A stretch of DNA of 64,000 nucleotides from Streptomyces sp. BK208 (GCF_004364245.1 NZ_SOAV01000003.1:1-64000), one strand, 5' to 3'; positions 1 to 8,778 are shown, numbered from the stretch's first letter. Program-made: numbers and translations. Notes: generated from the letters alone by a model not told the origin.

Positions 1-141
1 GCGCCCGCCCTCGGCCTCGCCCGCTCCCGCGTGCCCGCCCTGTCCCAGATAGCCGGCGCCGGCGCTCCCCGCGCGGCCGGCGGGGGGGGCGCCCCCCCCC
101 CCCCCCCGGCCCCCCCCACCGCCGTACTGCTTGATGCGGGC
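1..141. other. Left edge, low-complexity G/C homopolymers
   Basis: No gene can be supported in the first 141 bases. The stretch contains eight G at 82-89 and about sixteen C at 92-107, interrupted by CG and followed by another C7 run. Such a run could be natural slippage-prone DNA downstream of a decayed gene, or a poorly resolved assembly position. I cannot decide from sequence alone. Confidence 0.5.
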
Positions 142-489
142 CTATCGCAGGGTGACTCCGGTGCGCCGGGCGTAGGCGTCGAGCAGGGCGTCCTGCGCGC
201 GGGTGTCGCCCACCGAGGCGTGGACGTCGTCCTCCGGTTCGCGGTGGAAGAAGAAGCCGCCGGTCCCTCGGCTCCCGGGCTCGGTGCCCTCGGTCAGCCA
301 GACCTGGGTCTGGTAGCCGGCCCGGAGGTCATCGGGGGCGTGCGGTCCGTTGGCGAATCCCATCTTCGTCGGCACCCAGCCCGGGGCCTCCGCGTTGACG
401 CGGAGGCCGGGCCGCCGTCGGGCGACGGCCATGGCCAGGGTGAGGATCTGGAGCTTGCTGTCGTCGTAGTCTTCGCTGTCAAAGGACAA
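142..489 (-). pseudogene. C-terminal fragment of a short-chain dehydrogenase
   Basis: About 115 residues remain of an SDR-family oxidoreductase. The frame begins at the catalytic Tyr-x3-Lys region (YDDSKLQ) and continues into the usual VNA-x-x-PGWVPTKMG loop and the C-terminal substrate region. The whole N-terminal half, including the glycine-rich NAD(P)-binding motif, is absent. Upstream (rightward) lies an ISAs1-type element whose end falls at about 547, so insertion or an associated deletion probably removed the 5' half. The remnant is not expected to be functional. The family assignment rests on the Y/K and PGWV motifs and is fairly secure; the substrate is unknown. Confidence 0.75.
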
Positions 490-546
490 CTGCCGTCCGT
501 CGACAGCGGAGCCAGCGGGCGGCGACAGTCTTCGGCACCTTCAGTG

Positions 547-1740
547 CAGGGGCGATGCGTTCTCAGGCTGTGAGTCGGAGCATGGCGGTAGCGTGATGAG
601 GGCGTGACCGATAGTGATCGGCTGCGGCAGCGATGTTGGTCCAGCCTGCTTGGCGCATGAGTCCGATGGCGAGGTTGCGCAGGGTGGCCATGGCGCGGGG
701 TGCGGTGCCGGTGCGTCCTCGCCGAATGTGACGTCTCTGACGTGGTGCAGGGCCTCGACCGACCAGTGATTCTGGACGAGTTCGGCGAGTTGCGCCGCGC
801 CGGCCTGCTCGGGCGGAAGGCTGGTGATCGCGTAGACGCTCTTCGTCTCGACCCTGCCGGTCTTGCGGTGGGCGCGGCGGCGCTTGATCTCCATGACCTG
901 GACCGCGTGCGGGAAGAACAGACCTGGCCGGACGGTGCAGACCTTCATACGGCGGACCTCGCGGCGGCCGTGTCTGGACCCGGTGGTGCGGGCCTGCAGC
1001 GGAATCTGACGCCAGGGCAGGCGCCGCAGCTGCTTGCGCAGCTTCTTCTGGTTCCCCTTGACCACCAGGAGGTAGTGGCCACTGGCGGCGATGACGTGCT
1101 CGGCGTGGGCGCGCTGGGTGTGCATCGCATCGGCGGTGACGACAACGCCGCGCAAGTCGATCCGGTCCAGCAGCGGGGCGAACGCGGGGGTTTCGTTGCT
1201 CTTCGCGGCGACCTGGCGCTGGGCGATCACGGTCTGGCAGGCGTGGAGCGCGGCGGTGAGCAGATGGACGGCTTGGCCGTCGGTGCGGGATCCGCGCACG
1301 GTCTTGCCGTCGACGGCCAGACCGACCAGGGTGTCGCCGGGTCCGTCGACCGGGTCGGCGACGTAGCGGGCCAGGCACCCACGGCGTCGTCCAAGGCGTC
1401 GCCGTCCAGGCGGGCGAGGAGTCGTCCCAGAGTGGAGGCGTTGGGTGTGCTGGAGGTCAGTCCGAGTTGTTCGCGCAGCTCGGAGTCGGTGTCGGCGGCG
1501 AAGCGGGCCATGGCGGCCAGGGACGTGGCTCCGCCGAGGACGGCGACCAGGCACAGCGCGAGCAGGGAGCCCAGGCAGTAGCGGCGGCCCCGGGTCCGGC
1601 GCGGATCGGGTAGCCGGTCCAACACTTTTGCCAGGCAGGCGAGCTGTGACGGTTCCGGTTCCGGGTATGCGGAGTCGATGTCCGCACAGTGGTGCTGCAG
1701 GACACCGATCAGGGAGGATGACACGCGAACGCGACCCCTG
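547..1740 (-). mobile_element. ISAs1-family insertion sequence (decayed)
   Basis: The element is about 1.2 kb, the normal size for ISAs1. The proposed outer ends both begin CAGGGG reading inward: CAGGGGCGATGCG at 547 and, on the opposite strand, CAGGGGTCGCG ending at 1740. No target duplication is visible next to these ends. A further inverted CAGGGGTCGCG at about 1774-1784 makes the right boundary uncertain. The transposase inside is broken by two indels, so the element cannot move by itself. Confidence 0.6.
563..1724 (-). pseudogene. ISAs1-family transposase, two frameshifts
   Basis: Read from a GTG near 1724, the protein starts with the ISAs1 N-terminal region (DPRRTRGRRYCLGSLLAL, then the [17 protein letters not shown] motif). 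It shifts frame near 1378-1385 into the DDE core ([48 protein letters not shown]). It shifts again near 700 into the conserved tail ([17 protein letters not shown]). The first shift looks like loss of four bases from a repeated CTGG (intact relatives would read GAWLARYVAD). The second is also a small indel. All three catalytic blocks survive in pieces, so inactivation seems recent. No functional product is expected. Confidence 0.85.
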
Positions 1741-1784
1741 TTCATGATCAAAGACTGCGACAACCTGATCATCAGGGGTCGCGT
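1730..1784. repeat. Inverted repeat at the right end of the ISAs1 element
   Basis: The arms CGCGACCCCTG (about 1730-1740) and CAGGGGTCGCG (about 1774-1784) are perfect inverted copies. They are separated by about 33 bp that also contain TGATCA-type symmetry. This may be two abutting IS ends in opposite orientation or an internal transposase-binding palindrome. The rest of 1785-2042 holds no gene I can support. Confidence 0.5.
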
Positions 1785-2042
1785 CTCTCGTTGCAGAACT
1801 GGGTTGACGGTCCAAGCCGGCGCGTACTTCTCCGTCAGATTCAGCGTGTTGAGCCGCGCTGGCCAGCGTCTCGGGCGCGCCGAAGGCGGGGCCCGCACCG
1901 GGCTCTCGGAGAGGAGCCGACCGGGTTTTGGCTCTGTGCATCGGACGTGGCCATCTTCGCAGGCAATGTGTTACCGGCCTTGTGGGCCGATGCGGTGGCC
2001 AACCAAGAAGGCGGCGGTACCGCTTGCTGTGGCGTCGAGAGG

Positions 2043-3014
2043 TCAGACGCGGAGCAGGTCGGTCGAGACCGTCCAGAGGCGCTTGGCGGTGGCGGGATCG
2101 AGCGCCCATTCCTTGACACCGTGCGGGTGCTGCGCGAGGTCGGCGTCGTTCCTCACGGTGTAGGCCTCTTGTGCATCGTCGAGGTAGTGGCCTCCGGAGT
2201 GCGCGAACTCTGGGGCGACGGCTGCGACGATGCTGGTGGCAGCGCCCTGCTCGACCGTTTTGTACGTGAAGACTCCTGCGGCTTCGGCCGCGTCGAGCGA
2301 CTCCTTCTGTTGCGTTGTGAAGTTCCGCTGCAGTCCCGTCGCGACACCGCCGGGGTTCACCGTATTGGCGATGATGCCGTCGGATGCCCAGAGGCGACTT
2401 GCCTCGACGGCGAAGAGAGAGTTAGCCGTCTTCGACTGGGCGTAGGCAATCTGCGGATCGTAGCTGCGACGCTCGAAGTGGAGGTCGTCGAAGTCGATGC
2501 CGGCACGCATGTGCGCCGTCGAACTGACTGAGACGATCCGTGCTCCGTCACGGTCGGCCGCTCCCAGGGCCAGGGCGTCATGAAGGCCGGTGGCGAGGGC
2601 GACGTGGCCAAGATGGTTCGTCGCGAATTGCAGCTCCCAGCCCTCACGTGTGCGTTCGAGGCCACCGGTGACCACGCCCGCGTTGTTGATCAGCAGGTGC
2701 AGCGGGCCGTCCCACGCGTCAACGAATCGCGTGACGGTGGTCCTGTCGGCAAGGTCGAGCCGGACGGCTCGGGGCCGTATTCCCCCGGTCGACTTCTCGA
2801 TCGTCTCAGCGACGGCGTCCCCCGCCGTCGTGTTCCGGACAGCGAGCGTCACCTCGGCCCCGGCAGCGGTCAACGCGCGAGCTGTCTCGATCCCGATTCC
2901 GGAGGAAGCCCCCGTCACGATCGCGCGGAGCCCGGTGAGGTCGACACCCCGCAGTACCTCGTCCGCGGTGCTGGAGGCGGTGAAGGGCGTGGAGATGGGT
3001 TCGCGAGTAGTCAT
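2043..3014 (-). CDS. SDR family oxidoreductase
   Basis: A complete 323-residue NAD(P)-dependent short-chain dehydrogenase of the retinol-dehydrogenase/WWOX-like type. Visible features in order: TGASSGIG cofactor loop near residue 38, NNAG near 113, the catalytic Ser in VSVSSTAH near 170, and the catalytic Tyr/Lys pair in YAQSKTAN near 195. The substrate is unknown. I place the start at the ATG of MTTREP rather than further upstream because the longer frame runs through the divergent promoter and into the neighbouring TetR gene. It is divergent from tetR at 3078, with an inverted-repeat operator in the 63-bp gap, so repression by that TetR is the likely control. Confidence 0.9.
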   Translation of the reverse strand: MTTREPISTPFTASSTADEVLRGVDLTGLRAIVTGASSGIGIETARALTAAGAEVTLAVRNTTAGDAVAETIEKSTGGIRPRAVRLDLADRTTVTRFVDAWDGPLHLLINNAGVVTGGLERTREGWELQFATNHLGHVALATGLHDALALGAADRDGARIVSVSSTAHMRAGIDFDDLHFERRSYDPQIAYAQSKTANSLFAVEASRLWASDGIIANTVNPGGVATGLQRNFTTQQKESLDAAEAAGVFTYKTVEQGAATSIVAAVAPEFAHSGGHYLDDAQEAYTVRNDADLAQHPHGVKEWALDPATAKRLWTVSTDLLRV

Positions 3015-3021
3015 GACGGTG

Positions 3022-3057
3022 ACTATACGCACTAGTCTTGATTTGTATAGTAAGACT
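3022..3057. promoter_or_regulatory. Divergent operator between SDR and TetR genes
   Basis: Two nested inverted repeats lie in the 63-bp intergenic region: ACTATAC (3022-3028) with GTATAGT (3045-3051), and AGTCTT (3034-3039) with AAGACT (3052-3057). This local AT-rich symmetry in otherwise GC-rich DNA fits a TetR operator overlapping both promoters. Confidence 0.65.
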
Positions 3058-3077
3058 CTCGCTCGTATGCTCGATCC

Positions 3078-3650
3078 ATGAACAGGCCCACCCCCAGCCC
3101 CCCGCCGTCGACGGTCGCCGACACCGACCGTCGGACCATGGTTCTGGACTCCGCCATGGTCACGTTCGCGCGATTCGGTTACCGGAAGACCTCGATGGAG
3201 GAGGTGGCGCGAGCGGCGGACATCTCCCGGCCCGGGCTGTACTTCCTCTTCTCCTCGAAGGAGAGCCTGTTCCGCGCCGCCGTCACCCAGGCACTGGAGC
3301 GCGACCTCACAGCGGTCGAACACGTCCTGGCCGACACCGGCCGACTCCTTGCGGAGCGCCTCCTCGATGCGTTCGACCAGTGGGCGGGCCGCTACATCGG
3401 CCCGCTGACAGCGGATGTGGCGGTGGTCATCGAGGGCAACCCCGGCCTCCTGGGGGAGATCGTCGAGACCACGCCGCAGCGTTTCGAGCAACTGATCACA
3501 AACGCGATCGCCGTCGAGGCAGGGCAAGCGGCGGCCCGCCAAGTCGCCCAGACGCTGATCAGCACATCGACCGGCCTCAAGCACCAGGCCGCATCGCGGG
3601 ACTTCTACCTCGAAAGACTGGAGGTCGCCATCAACCTCCTGGTGCGCTGA
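3078..3650 (+). CDS. TetR/AcrR family transcriptional regulator
   Basis: A 190-residue one-component repressor. Residues about 20-65 form the TetR helix-turn-helix (FARFGYRKTSMEEVARAA, then DISRPGLYFLFSSKESLF). The C-terminal two thirds is the variable helical ligand-binding domain. The gene is divergent from the SDR gene, and its own start overlaps the palindromic region, so it probably represses both itself and the oxidoreductase until a small-molecule substrate binds. The ligand cannot be read from sequence. Confidence 0.92.
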   Translation: MNRPTPSPPPSTVADTDRRTMVLDSAMVTFARFGYRKTSMEEVARAADISRPGLYFLFSSKESLFRAAVTQALERDLTAVEHVLADTGRLLAERLLDAFDQWAGRYIGPLTADVAVVIEGNPGLLGEIVETTPQRFEQLITNAIAVEAGQAAARQVAQTLISTSTGLKHQAASRDFYLERLEVAINLLVR

Positions 3651-4154
3651 AGACGCTCACCGAAGCCGTGGGAGAGAGCCCGGCCGAACAGCCAGGTCCG
3701 CCCGCCCGGCCAGATCTGGCACCGATCCCCCGCCACCAGACGATCCTCTGGCGCCCGGAACGTATGCCAACCCGGCAGGCTTCCACCCCTGTTCGGCCCA
3801 CTTCAACACGTATACCCAACACGCAAGATGACGTACGCGATCAGCTCATCTCACCGGCTGAGAACGCATCAGCCTTGACCTTCAGTGCGCTACGGCCCGA
3901 TGCTGGCAGATGGATAACATGACCTGGGATTCGACAGCGGCGAACCCAACGCCGATTAAGCCTGATCGACCCAGGGGGATAGATGACAGTCAGGTTCGAC
4001 CCGCATATCGCCCGCCAGGCATTGGACGAAGCATTTAAAGGCTGTCCCGCAAGTCGTGGTCGTTCGGGGTCCGGCGGTCAGTTCGGGAGGGGAGTGCTCC
4101 GCTTCAAGTGCCAGAAGGGGTGCCAAGCGCCGCCGAACCGCTCGAACGACAAGC
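3651..4154. other. Gene-poor stretch with a solitary IS end and a possible truncated ORF
   Basis: At about 3847-3885 a 19-bp block, CTGAGAACGCATC plus a CC-Y-TG end, closely matches the terminal sequence of the ISAs1 element at 547-575 in opposite orientation. In translation both encode an ENAS-type tail. It looks like the orphan end of a second copy. At 3983 an ATG with a good GGGGGA ribosome site starts a 60-residue frame (MTVRFDPHIARQALDEAF) that matches nothing I know. It loses coding character after about 4040 and is probably a truncated gene. Nothing else is recognisable. Confidence 0.45.
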
Positions 4155-4730
4155 TCATCCCTTGATGAACTCGATGATCTGCGGGGCGATCTTCTTCGGA
4201 GCCATGACGACGGCGCCATGGTTGAGTCCGGGCAGAGTGCGATGGTCGGCCTGCGGCAGGATCTCGGTGACGGCGAGGGCGGCGCGCTGGAATGCGGCTG
4301 GACTCTTGCCACCGGTCAGCACGCGGGTGGGTAGGGCCACCCCTTTCCACTCCTCGGCATCGAGCGGCTTGCCTTGCTGGGTATCGCCCATGACCGCGAT
4401 GTCATAGGGGAGAGTGCTGGCCAACTTGGTGAGGTTTGCCCACATCTTCGGCATGAGCTTCATGAAGAACACGGCGATGCCGGGCCTGCCCTGCACCCTG
4501 GTCATGAAGTACTTGACCGCGTCGCTGTGCTGGCCTGCCGCAAGCAACGCGGTGATCTGCTGCGCGAGGTCCTTAGGCGGTCCGTCGTCGCCTTCGCCGA
4601 CCACGAACGGCGGCTCGTACAGAGCCAGGCGGTCGACGTCGACTCCGGCCGCGGCCGCGCGCAGGGCGAGGACCGCTCCGGAGGAGGAGCCGAACAGCGA
4701 CGCCGAACCGCCGACGTGTTGGACCGCCGG
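4155..4730 (-). pseudogene. C-terminal fragment of an alpha/beta hydrolase
   Basis: About 190 residues remain, beginning just before the nucleophile elbow (GSSSGAVLALRAAA; Gly-x-Ser-x-Gly with Ser as nucleophile). They continue through the cap and end with the catalytic-His region (LPGLNHGAVVMAPKKIAPQI). The first beta strands and oxyanion loop that should precede the elbow are missing. At about 4730 the homology switches to an IS3 transposase on the opposite strand, so the 5' part was lost with the transposon event. The family is clear; the fragment is presumed inactive. Confidence 0.75.
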
Positions 4731-5529
4731 ACCGCCGTGGACCGGGCCGCCCGGCAGGCGGCCGACACCCAGCTGGCTGCCCGGATACGGGCCGTGCATC
4801 AGGAATCGGACGGCACCTACGGAGCCCCGAGGATTACCGCCGAGCTCCGCGAGACGAGCGCAGAGGCGCTCAACCACAAGCGCGTCGCCCGGATCATGCG
4901 GACGTTCGGGATCGAAGGAGTCCGGTTGCGCCGCCGGCACCGCACCACCGTCCCCGACCCGGCCGCGGCCAAGGCGCCCGACCTCATCGGCCGAGAGTTC
5001 ACCGCCCAGGTACCGAACACGAGGTACGTCGGTGACATCACCTGCCTGCCCATCGACGGCGAGGAAGTTCTGCTATCCGGCGACCGTGATCGACCTCGCA
5101 TCGCGACGTCTGGCCGGATGGGCAATCGCCGACCACACGCGCGCGGATCTCGTCGCCGGCGCCCTGGCCGCGGCTGTCCGGACCCGCGGCAGCCTCGCCG
5201 GATCGATCATGCACACCGATCACGAAGCCCAGTACACGAGCAGGATATTCGCCGAAGCCTGCAGGTCAGCAGGGGTCCGGCGAAGCATGAGCGCGGTCGG
5301 TTCCAGCGCGGACAACGCACTCGCCGAGTCCTTCAACGCGACCTTCAAACGCGAGACCCTACAAGGGCGAAAGAGCTGGCCAACCGAGCACGAGGCCCGA
5401 CTCGACGCGTTCCGACGGCTCCACCGCTACAACACCCGACGCCGACACTACCGCCTCGGACAACAATCACCGATCGCCTTCGAGAACGCCCTCCAACACA
5501 CAGCAACTACGCTGGCTCAAGCCGCATAA
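4731..5529 (+). pseudogene. IS3-family transposase OrfB remnant, 5'-truncated and frameshifted
   Basis: This is the DDE integrase domain of an IS3 OrfB (rve type). Recognisable blocks are ESDGTYGAPRITAELRE, the first catalytic Asp in YVGDITCLPIDGE, the second Asp in IMHTDHEAQYTS, and the Glu in SSADNALAESFNATFKRE. The end is RRHYRLGQQSPIAFENAL. A single extra base at about 5061-5066 (GAGGAAG where relatives would have GAGAAG) throws it out of frame. OrfA and the start of OrfB are gone. The transposon-like right end TGTCCAAGAATCGGGTCAAG follows the stop near 5534-5553. Confidence 0.85.
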
Positions 5530-5854
5530 CCCGTGTCCAAGAATCGGGTCAAGGCCCCTTCGCCCCTTCCCCGACCGGCCCACCCAGCACACCAGCTACT
5601 TCTAATACACGACCTAGCTCAGGCCCCACGAGACACGCCTGCGCTACCAACAGCGGCAGACCCTCGCGGCATAACAACGATGTGTCCATGACCACGGGGA
5701 AAAGCCTTATTCATCCGACATGCCTTGGCGCGCAGTCCCCTTTCACCCTCTGTCGACCAGAGCTACCTTGTAGATGAACCGTCATCAGGTCATGCGCTTA
5801 TGTCAAGTCCATGACTGTGCGTTGCGTGACTGCCCAAAGGGACTGGAGCCCTCC
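5530..5854. other. Intergenic stretch after the IS3 remnant
   Basis: The first ~30 bases look like the IS3 right end. The remainder (about 5560-5854) shows no convincing gene. Base composition is less GC-rich than in neighbouring genes. It should contain the promoter of the secreted protein gene at 5855, whose GGACTGGAG ribosome site is at about 5840-5848. Confidence 0.5.
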
Positions 5855-6400
5855 ATGAAAGCAAAACGCCTCGGCGCAGCACTGGCCGGCTGTTTACTCA
5901 TCGGACCCGCCCTGCTCATGGGCGCCAACCAGGCCGCCGCGGGCACGACCGTGGCTGACCTGACCTGCATTCCGCCCAGCTCTCGCGTGACCACTTGGAC
6001 GCCTGCGCTGACCTTGGCACCGCAGAGTGTGAAGCCCAAGACCCAGACGGACTACGGCCCCTGCGTGTCGATCAGCCAGCCGGGCATCGTCTCGGGTACG
6101 GAATCTACCCAGGGCCTCACGACCACCCTGTCCTGTCTCGATCTGCTCAGCTCTGGCACCATCACCACCACCATCACGTGGAACACGGGTCAGAAGACCA
6201 CCTTCACCGGCACCCGCACCGCCAACATCGCCGGCGCCGTCTTGACCAACACGACAGTGGGAACAGTCACCTCCGGAACGTTCGCCGGGAAAGCCGTCGT
6301 GCAGCAACAGGTCGCACCCGCGCTGAACGTCACCGCCTGCACGTTGGGCCTCGGCACCGTCTCGTCCATCAACTCATCGGTTGTCCTCGAAATCACCTGA
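5855..6400 (+). CDS. Small secreted protein with four conserved cysteines (family unknown)
   Basis: A 181-residue exported protein. A Sec signal peptide spans about residues 1-34 (MKAKRLGAALAG, hydrophobic core, then ANQAAAG). The mature part is rich in Thr, Ser and Val and looks all-beta. It has four cysteines in the contexts TCIPPSS, GPCVSIS, SCLDLL and ACTLGLGTVSS, ending VVLEIT. A paralogue with the same cysteine frame and ending lies at 45217-45798. The ATG at 5855 is chosen because the signal peptide starts there and a purine-rich site precedes it; an upstream ATG would add a charged, non-signal extension. Codon 14 (5894-5896) is TTA, so translation may depend on the bldA tRNA. I know no function for this family. 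Confidence 0.8.
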   Translation: MKAKRLGAALAGCLLIGPALLMGANQAAAGTTVADLTCIPPSSRVTTWTPALTLAPQSVKPKTQTDYGPCVSISQPGIVSGTESTQGLTTTLSCLDLLSSGTITTTITWNTGQKTTFTGTRTANIAGAVLTNTTVGTVTSGTFAGKAVVQQQVAPALNVTACTLGLGTVSSINSSVVLEIT

Positions 6401-6477
6401 CCCGCGTCAGGCGTGCGGCGAGCAGGGCAATCTCGTCAGGACGCTCCGTGACCACTCGCGCGAAAGGCGGAAGCGAA

Positions 6478-6520
6478 CCTCGATCCTCCGTGTGATCTCG
6501 GATCACACGGAGGATCGAGG
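6478..6520. terminator. Bidirectional terminator hairpin
   Basis: A perfect 20-bp stem (6478-6497 with 6501-6520) around a 3-nt loop sits between the convergent secreted-protein and cupin genes. It is followed by CTTTG. It should stop transcription from both sides. Confidence 0.85.
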
Positions 6521-6544
6521 CTTTGTGGCATCGGCCCGAAGAGG

Positions 6545-7021
6545 TCAGGAGGTGGTGACCTCGGTTCGATATTTCTGCATGATCTCGCCGGAGATGCGCG
6601 TGCGTACCTCGCCCGCGGGTTCAGGTGTCTCACGGAGCGCCCGGGTCGTCCTCTCGCCGAGTTCGATGAAGTAGTCCAGGTAGAGATTCGGTGTCATGAT
6701 CGTAAGGAAGCGCGCCGGCTCGGAGCCGGGATTGTGGAAGGTGTGGGGGACACCGAGGGGAACGAGCACCCAATCGCCCGAATCCACCCTGCGAAGACGT
6801 GTGCCGGAGGTGAACTCGACGATGCCGTCGAGAACGAACCAGGCTTCTTCATGGGCGTGGTGCACATGCTGGGGGGGCGCGACGAAATCGGGGGGAATCG
6901 TCATCTCGGCGACCACCAGATTGCCCCTGGTGCGCGATCCGTCCTCCTTGACGATAAGTTCGGCACCGTCGCCGAGTCCGACATGGCGTCCGTCACCCGC
7001 TGCAACGATGTTCCAGTCCAT
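6545..7021 (-). CDS. Cupin-domain protein
   Basis: A 158-residue single-domain cupin. Motif 1 reads PPQHVHHAHEEAWFVLDG, supplying the usual two His and a Glu metal ligands. Motif 2 is VPLGVPHTFHNPG with the last His ligand. A metal-dependent small-molecule enzyme (dioxygenase, isomerase or epimerase) or a sensor role are all possible. The neighbouring FAD oxidoreductase, transcribed the same way 91 bp upstream, suggests the two act on the same compound, but this is inference. Length is typical for bacterial single cupins. Confidence 0.85.
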   Translation of the reverse strand: MDWNIVAAGDGRHVGLGDGAELIVKEDGSRTRGNLVVAEMTIPPDFVAPPQHVHHAHEEAWFVLDGIVEFTSGTRLRRVDSGDWVLVPLGVPHTFHNPGSEPARFLTIMTPNLYLDYFIELGERTTRALRETPEPAGEVRTRISGEIMQKYRTEVTTS

Positions 7022-7112
7022 GGGTTACTCCTCGTTCTACCGTTTCGCCCAGCCGTTGGGTGAGCAGGAGTGACACGATTCGCTCTCTGTCATGCGGTGG
7101 GAAATGAACTGC

Positions 7113-8579
7113 TTACAGGAACGGCGTCACGTTGTGGTTGACGCGGAAGAGGTTGGCTGGATCGTAGCGAGCCTTGACAAGCCCTAGCAGGGCGTATTTT
7201 TCCTTGCCTCCATAAGCTTCTATCAGGCGGTGATTCTCGTCGAAGTTGAGGAGATTGGGATAGACGCCAGGAGCGGTCCAGGGTGCGATGTGGTCAGCAG
7301 TGTCACAAATCGTCAAGATATTTTCCTCATCGCAACAGGGTTCGTCCCAGTGCACGGAGAAGTTGAGCCAGTACGGGGCGGATCGGTTGGCGAAGGCTGC
7401 CTCGTCCTCCGCAACATCGGTGAGGGCGCCACCGAGAGAGATGATGTAGACCTCTCCATGCAGGTGCATCGTGCGCCAGAAGCCGACCAGGCGTTTGATC
7501 GCTTCGTCACTCAAAGTGGCGAGATGGATCTCCTTGGTGTAATTGCGACGGCCGTTGGGGAACTCGGGGTCCATGGCCCTCTGCATCCCCGTCCCGAAAG
7601 GCATCACGGTTGTGGCGGCGTGGCAGGGCGCGCCCACCCGGGTGAGCTGCTCGGTGCAGGCGATGCCTTCAGGATCGTCCGGGTCATCGAGCCACATGGA
7701 GAACAGCATCAGCATGCGCGCTCCGACCAGCTCGGGCGGCACGAAGGGCAAGGGAGGCATATGACGTTTGAGGCTGCCGTGCCAACCGACGACACGCGGC
7801 AGCCCGGGCACTGTGCGGGCGTAGACGCGCAGTGCTTCTTCGGTGTCCTCGGGACGGTAGAGGCTTACTCCGATGCGGAGCAGCGGTCCAAAAGGATGGG
7901 CGCGCAGGGTAAAACGGGTGACGATGCCGAAGTTTCCCCCACCGCCGCGAAGAGCCCAGAACAGGTCGGGGTGTTGAGTGGCCGAGGTCTCGACGACACG
8001 ACCGTCAGCCAGCACGACTTCAAGGGACACGAAGTTATCGCAGGTGAGCCCGTGCTTCCGGCTGAGCCACCCCGCTCCGCCCCCCAGGGCGAGTCCGCCG
8101 AGACCGGTCTGTGAGACAGTGCCGAGAGGGACGGCCAATCCGTGAGGCTCGGTGGCCTCGTCGACATCGGCCAGCAGGCAGCCTCCTTCGGCCTGGACGA
8201 GACGGGCTGGGGCGTCGACTCCGACGTGGCGCATGAGGCTGAGATCGATGGTCATGCCCCCCTGGGTGTGGGCCTTGCCGGCCACGGAGTGGCCTCCGCC
8301 GCGGACGGAGAACTTGACGTTTAGTGCGCGGGCGGCCATGACCGCTGCCACGACGTCCTGTGTGCCCGTGCATCGAACGATCAGACCTGGCTGCTGGTCG
8401 ACCATGGCGTTCCAGACCTGGCGTGCCGCTTGAAAGCGCTGATCTTCCGGTGTAATCAGCTCTCCGGCGAAGAGGGGTGCCAGACGGACGAGCAGCTTTC
8501 GGCGCAGCTCGTCGTTGAGTGCCTGTGCTGGTCGGTCGGCCTGCGGCGGTGCAGGGCCGGTTTCGGCTGTTTCAGTCAT
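7113..8579 (-). CDS. FAD-binding oxidoreductase, berberine-bridge-enzyme type
   Basis: A 488-residue flavoprotein. The PCMH-type FAD domain covers about residues 60-235. It contains SVRGGGHSVAGK, whose His is a covalent flavin site, and KHGLTCDNF, whose Cys supplies the second link, so bicovalent FAD attachment is expected. The C-terminal BBE motif (YDPANLFRVNHNVTPF) completes the family pattern. Such enzymes oxidise alcohols, sugars or natural-product intermediates with O2. No signal peptide is visible, so it is probably cytoplasmic. It may form a transcription unit with the downstream cupin gene. The substrate is unknown. Confidence 0.9.
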   Translation of the reverse strand: MTETAETGPAPPQADRPAQALNDELRRKLLVRLAPLFAGELITPEDQRFQAARQVWNAMVDQQPGLIVRCTGTQDVVAAVMAARALNVKFSVRGGGHSVAGKAHTQGGMTIDLSLMRHVGVDAPARLVQAEGGCLLADVDEATEPHGLAVPLGTVSQTGLGGLALGGGAGWLSRKHGLTCDNFVSLEVVLADGRVVETSATQHPDLFWALRGGGGNFGIVTRFTLRAHPFGPLLRIGVSLYRPEDTEEALRVYARTVPGLPRVVGWHGSLKRHMPPLPFVPPELVGARMLMLFSMWLDDPDDPEGIACTEQLTRVGAPCHAATTVMPFGTGMQRAMDPEFPNGRRNYTKEIHLATLSDEAIKRLVGFWRTMHLHGEVYIISLGGALTDVAEDEAAFANRSAPYWLNFSVHWDEPCCDEENILTICDTADHIAPWTAPGVYPNLLNFDENHRLIEAYGGKEKYALLGLVKARYDPANLFRVNHNVTPFL

Positions 8580-8637
8580 GGAAGCCTCCTGCGGGGCAGG
8601 CGTGGGCGAGGTGGTTACTGTGTCGTGAGGGGCGAGG

Positions 8638-8778
8638 GTGCCAGTCGAAGGTGACCGCGTCGGGCAAACAGCGGTCCAGATCGTCGACCAGCACGACCAG
8701 ACGCTTCAGCTGCGTCAAGTCCCTGAGCAGGCGGGCGCGCAGGATGGTCAGGGCACTACGGTGCAGAAATCTCAGGAG
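8638..8778 (-). pseudogene. Remnant of a KAP-family P-loop NTPase
   Basis: Reading the minus strand gives about 45 residues with the block LKRLVVLVDDLDRCLPDA, the Walker B motif typical of KAP NTPases (common in phage-defence proteins). Coding similarity stops on both sides: no Walker A precedes it and the frame after FDW does not continue the family. This looks like a small leftover of a deleted gene. It supports the idea that this flank of the Mrr/caspase island once carried more defence genes. Confidence 0.5.
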
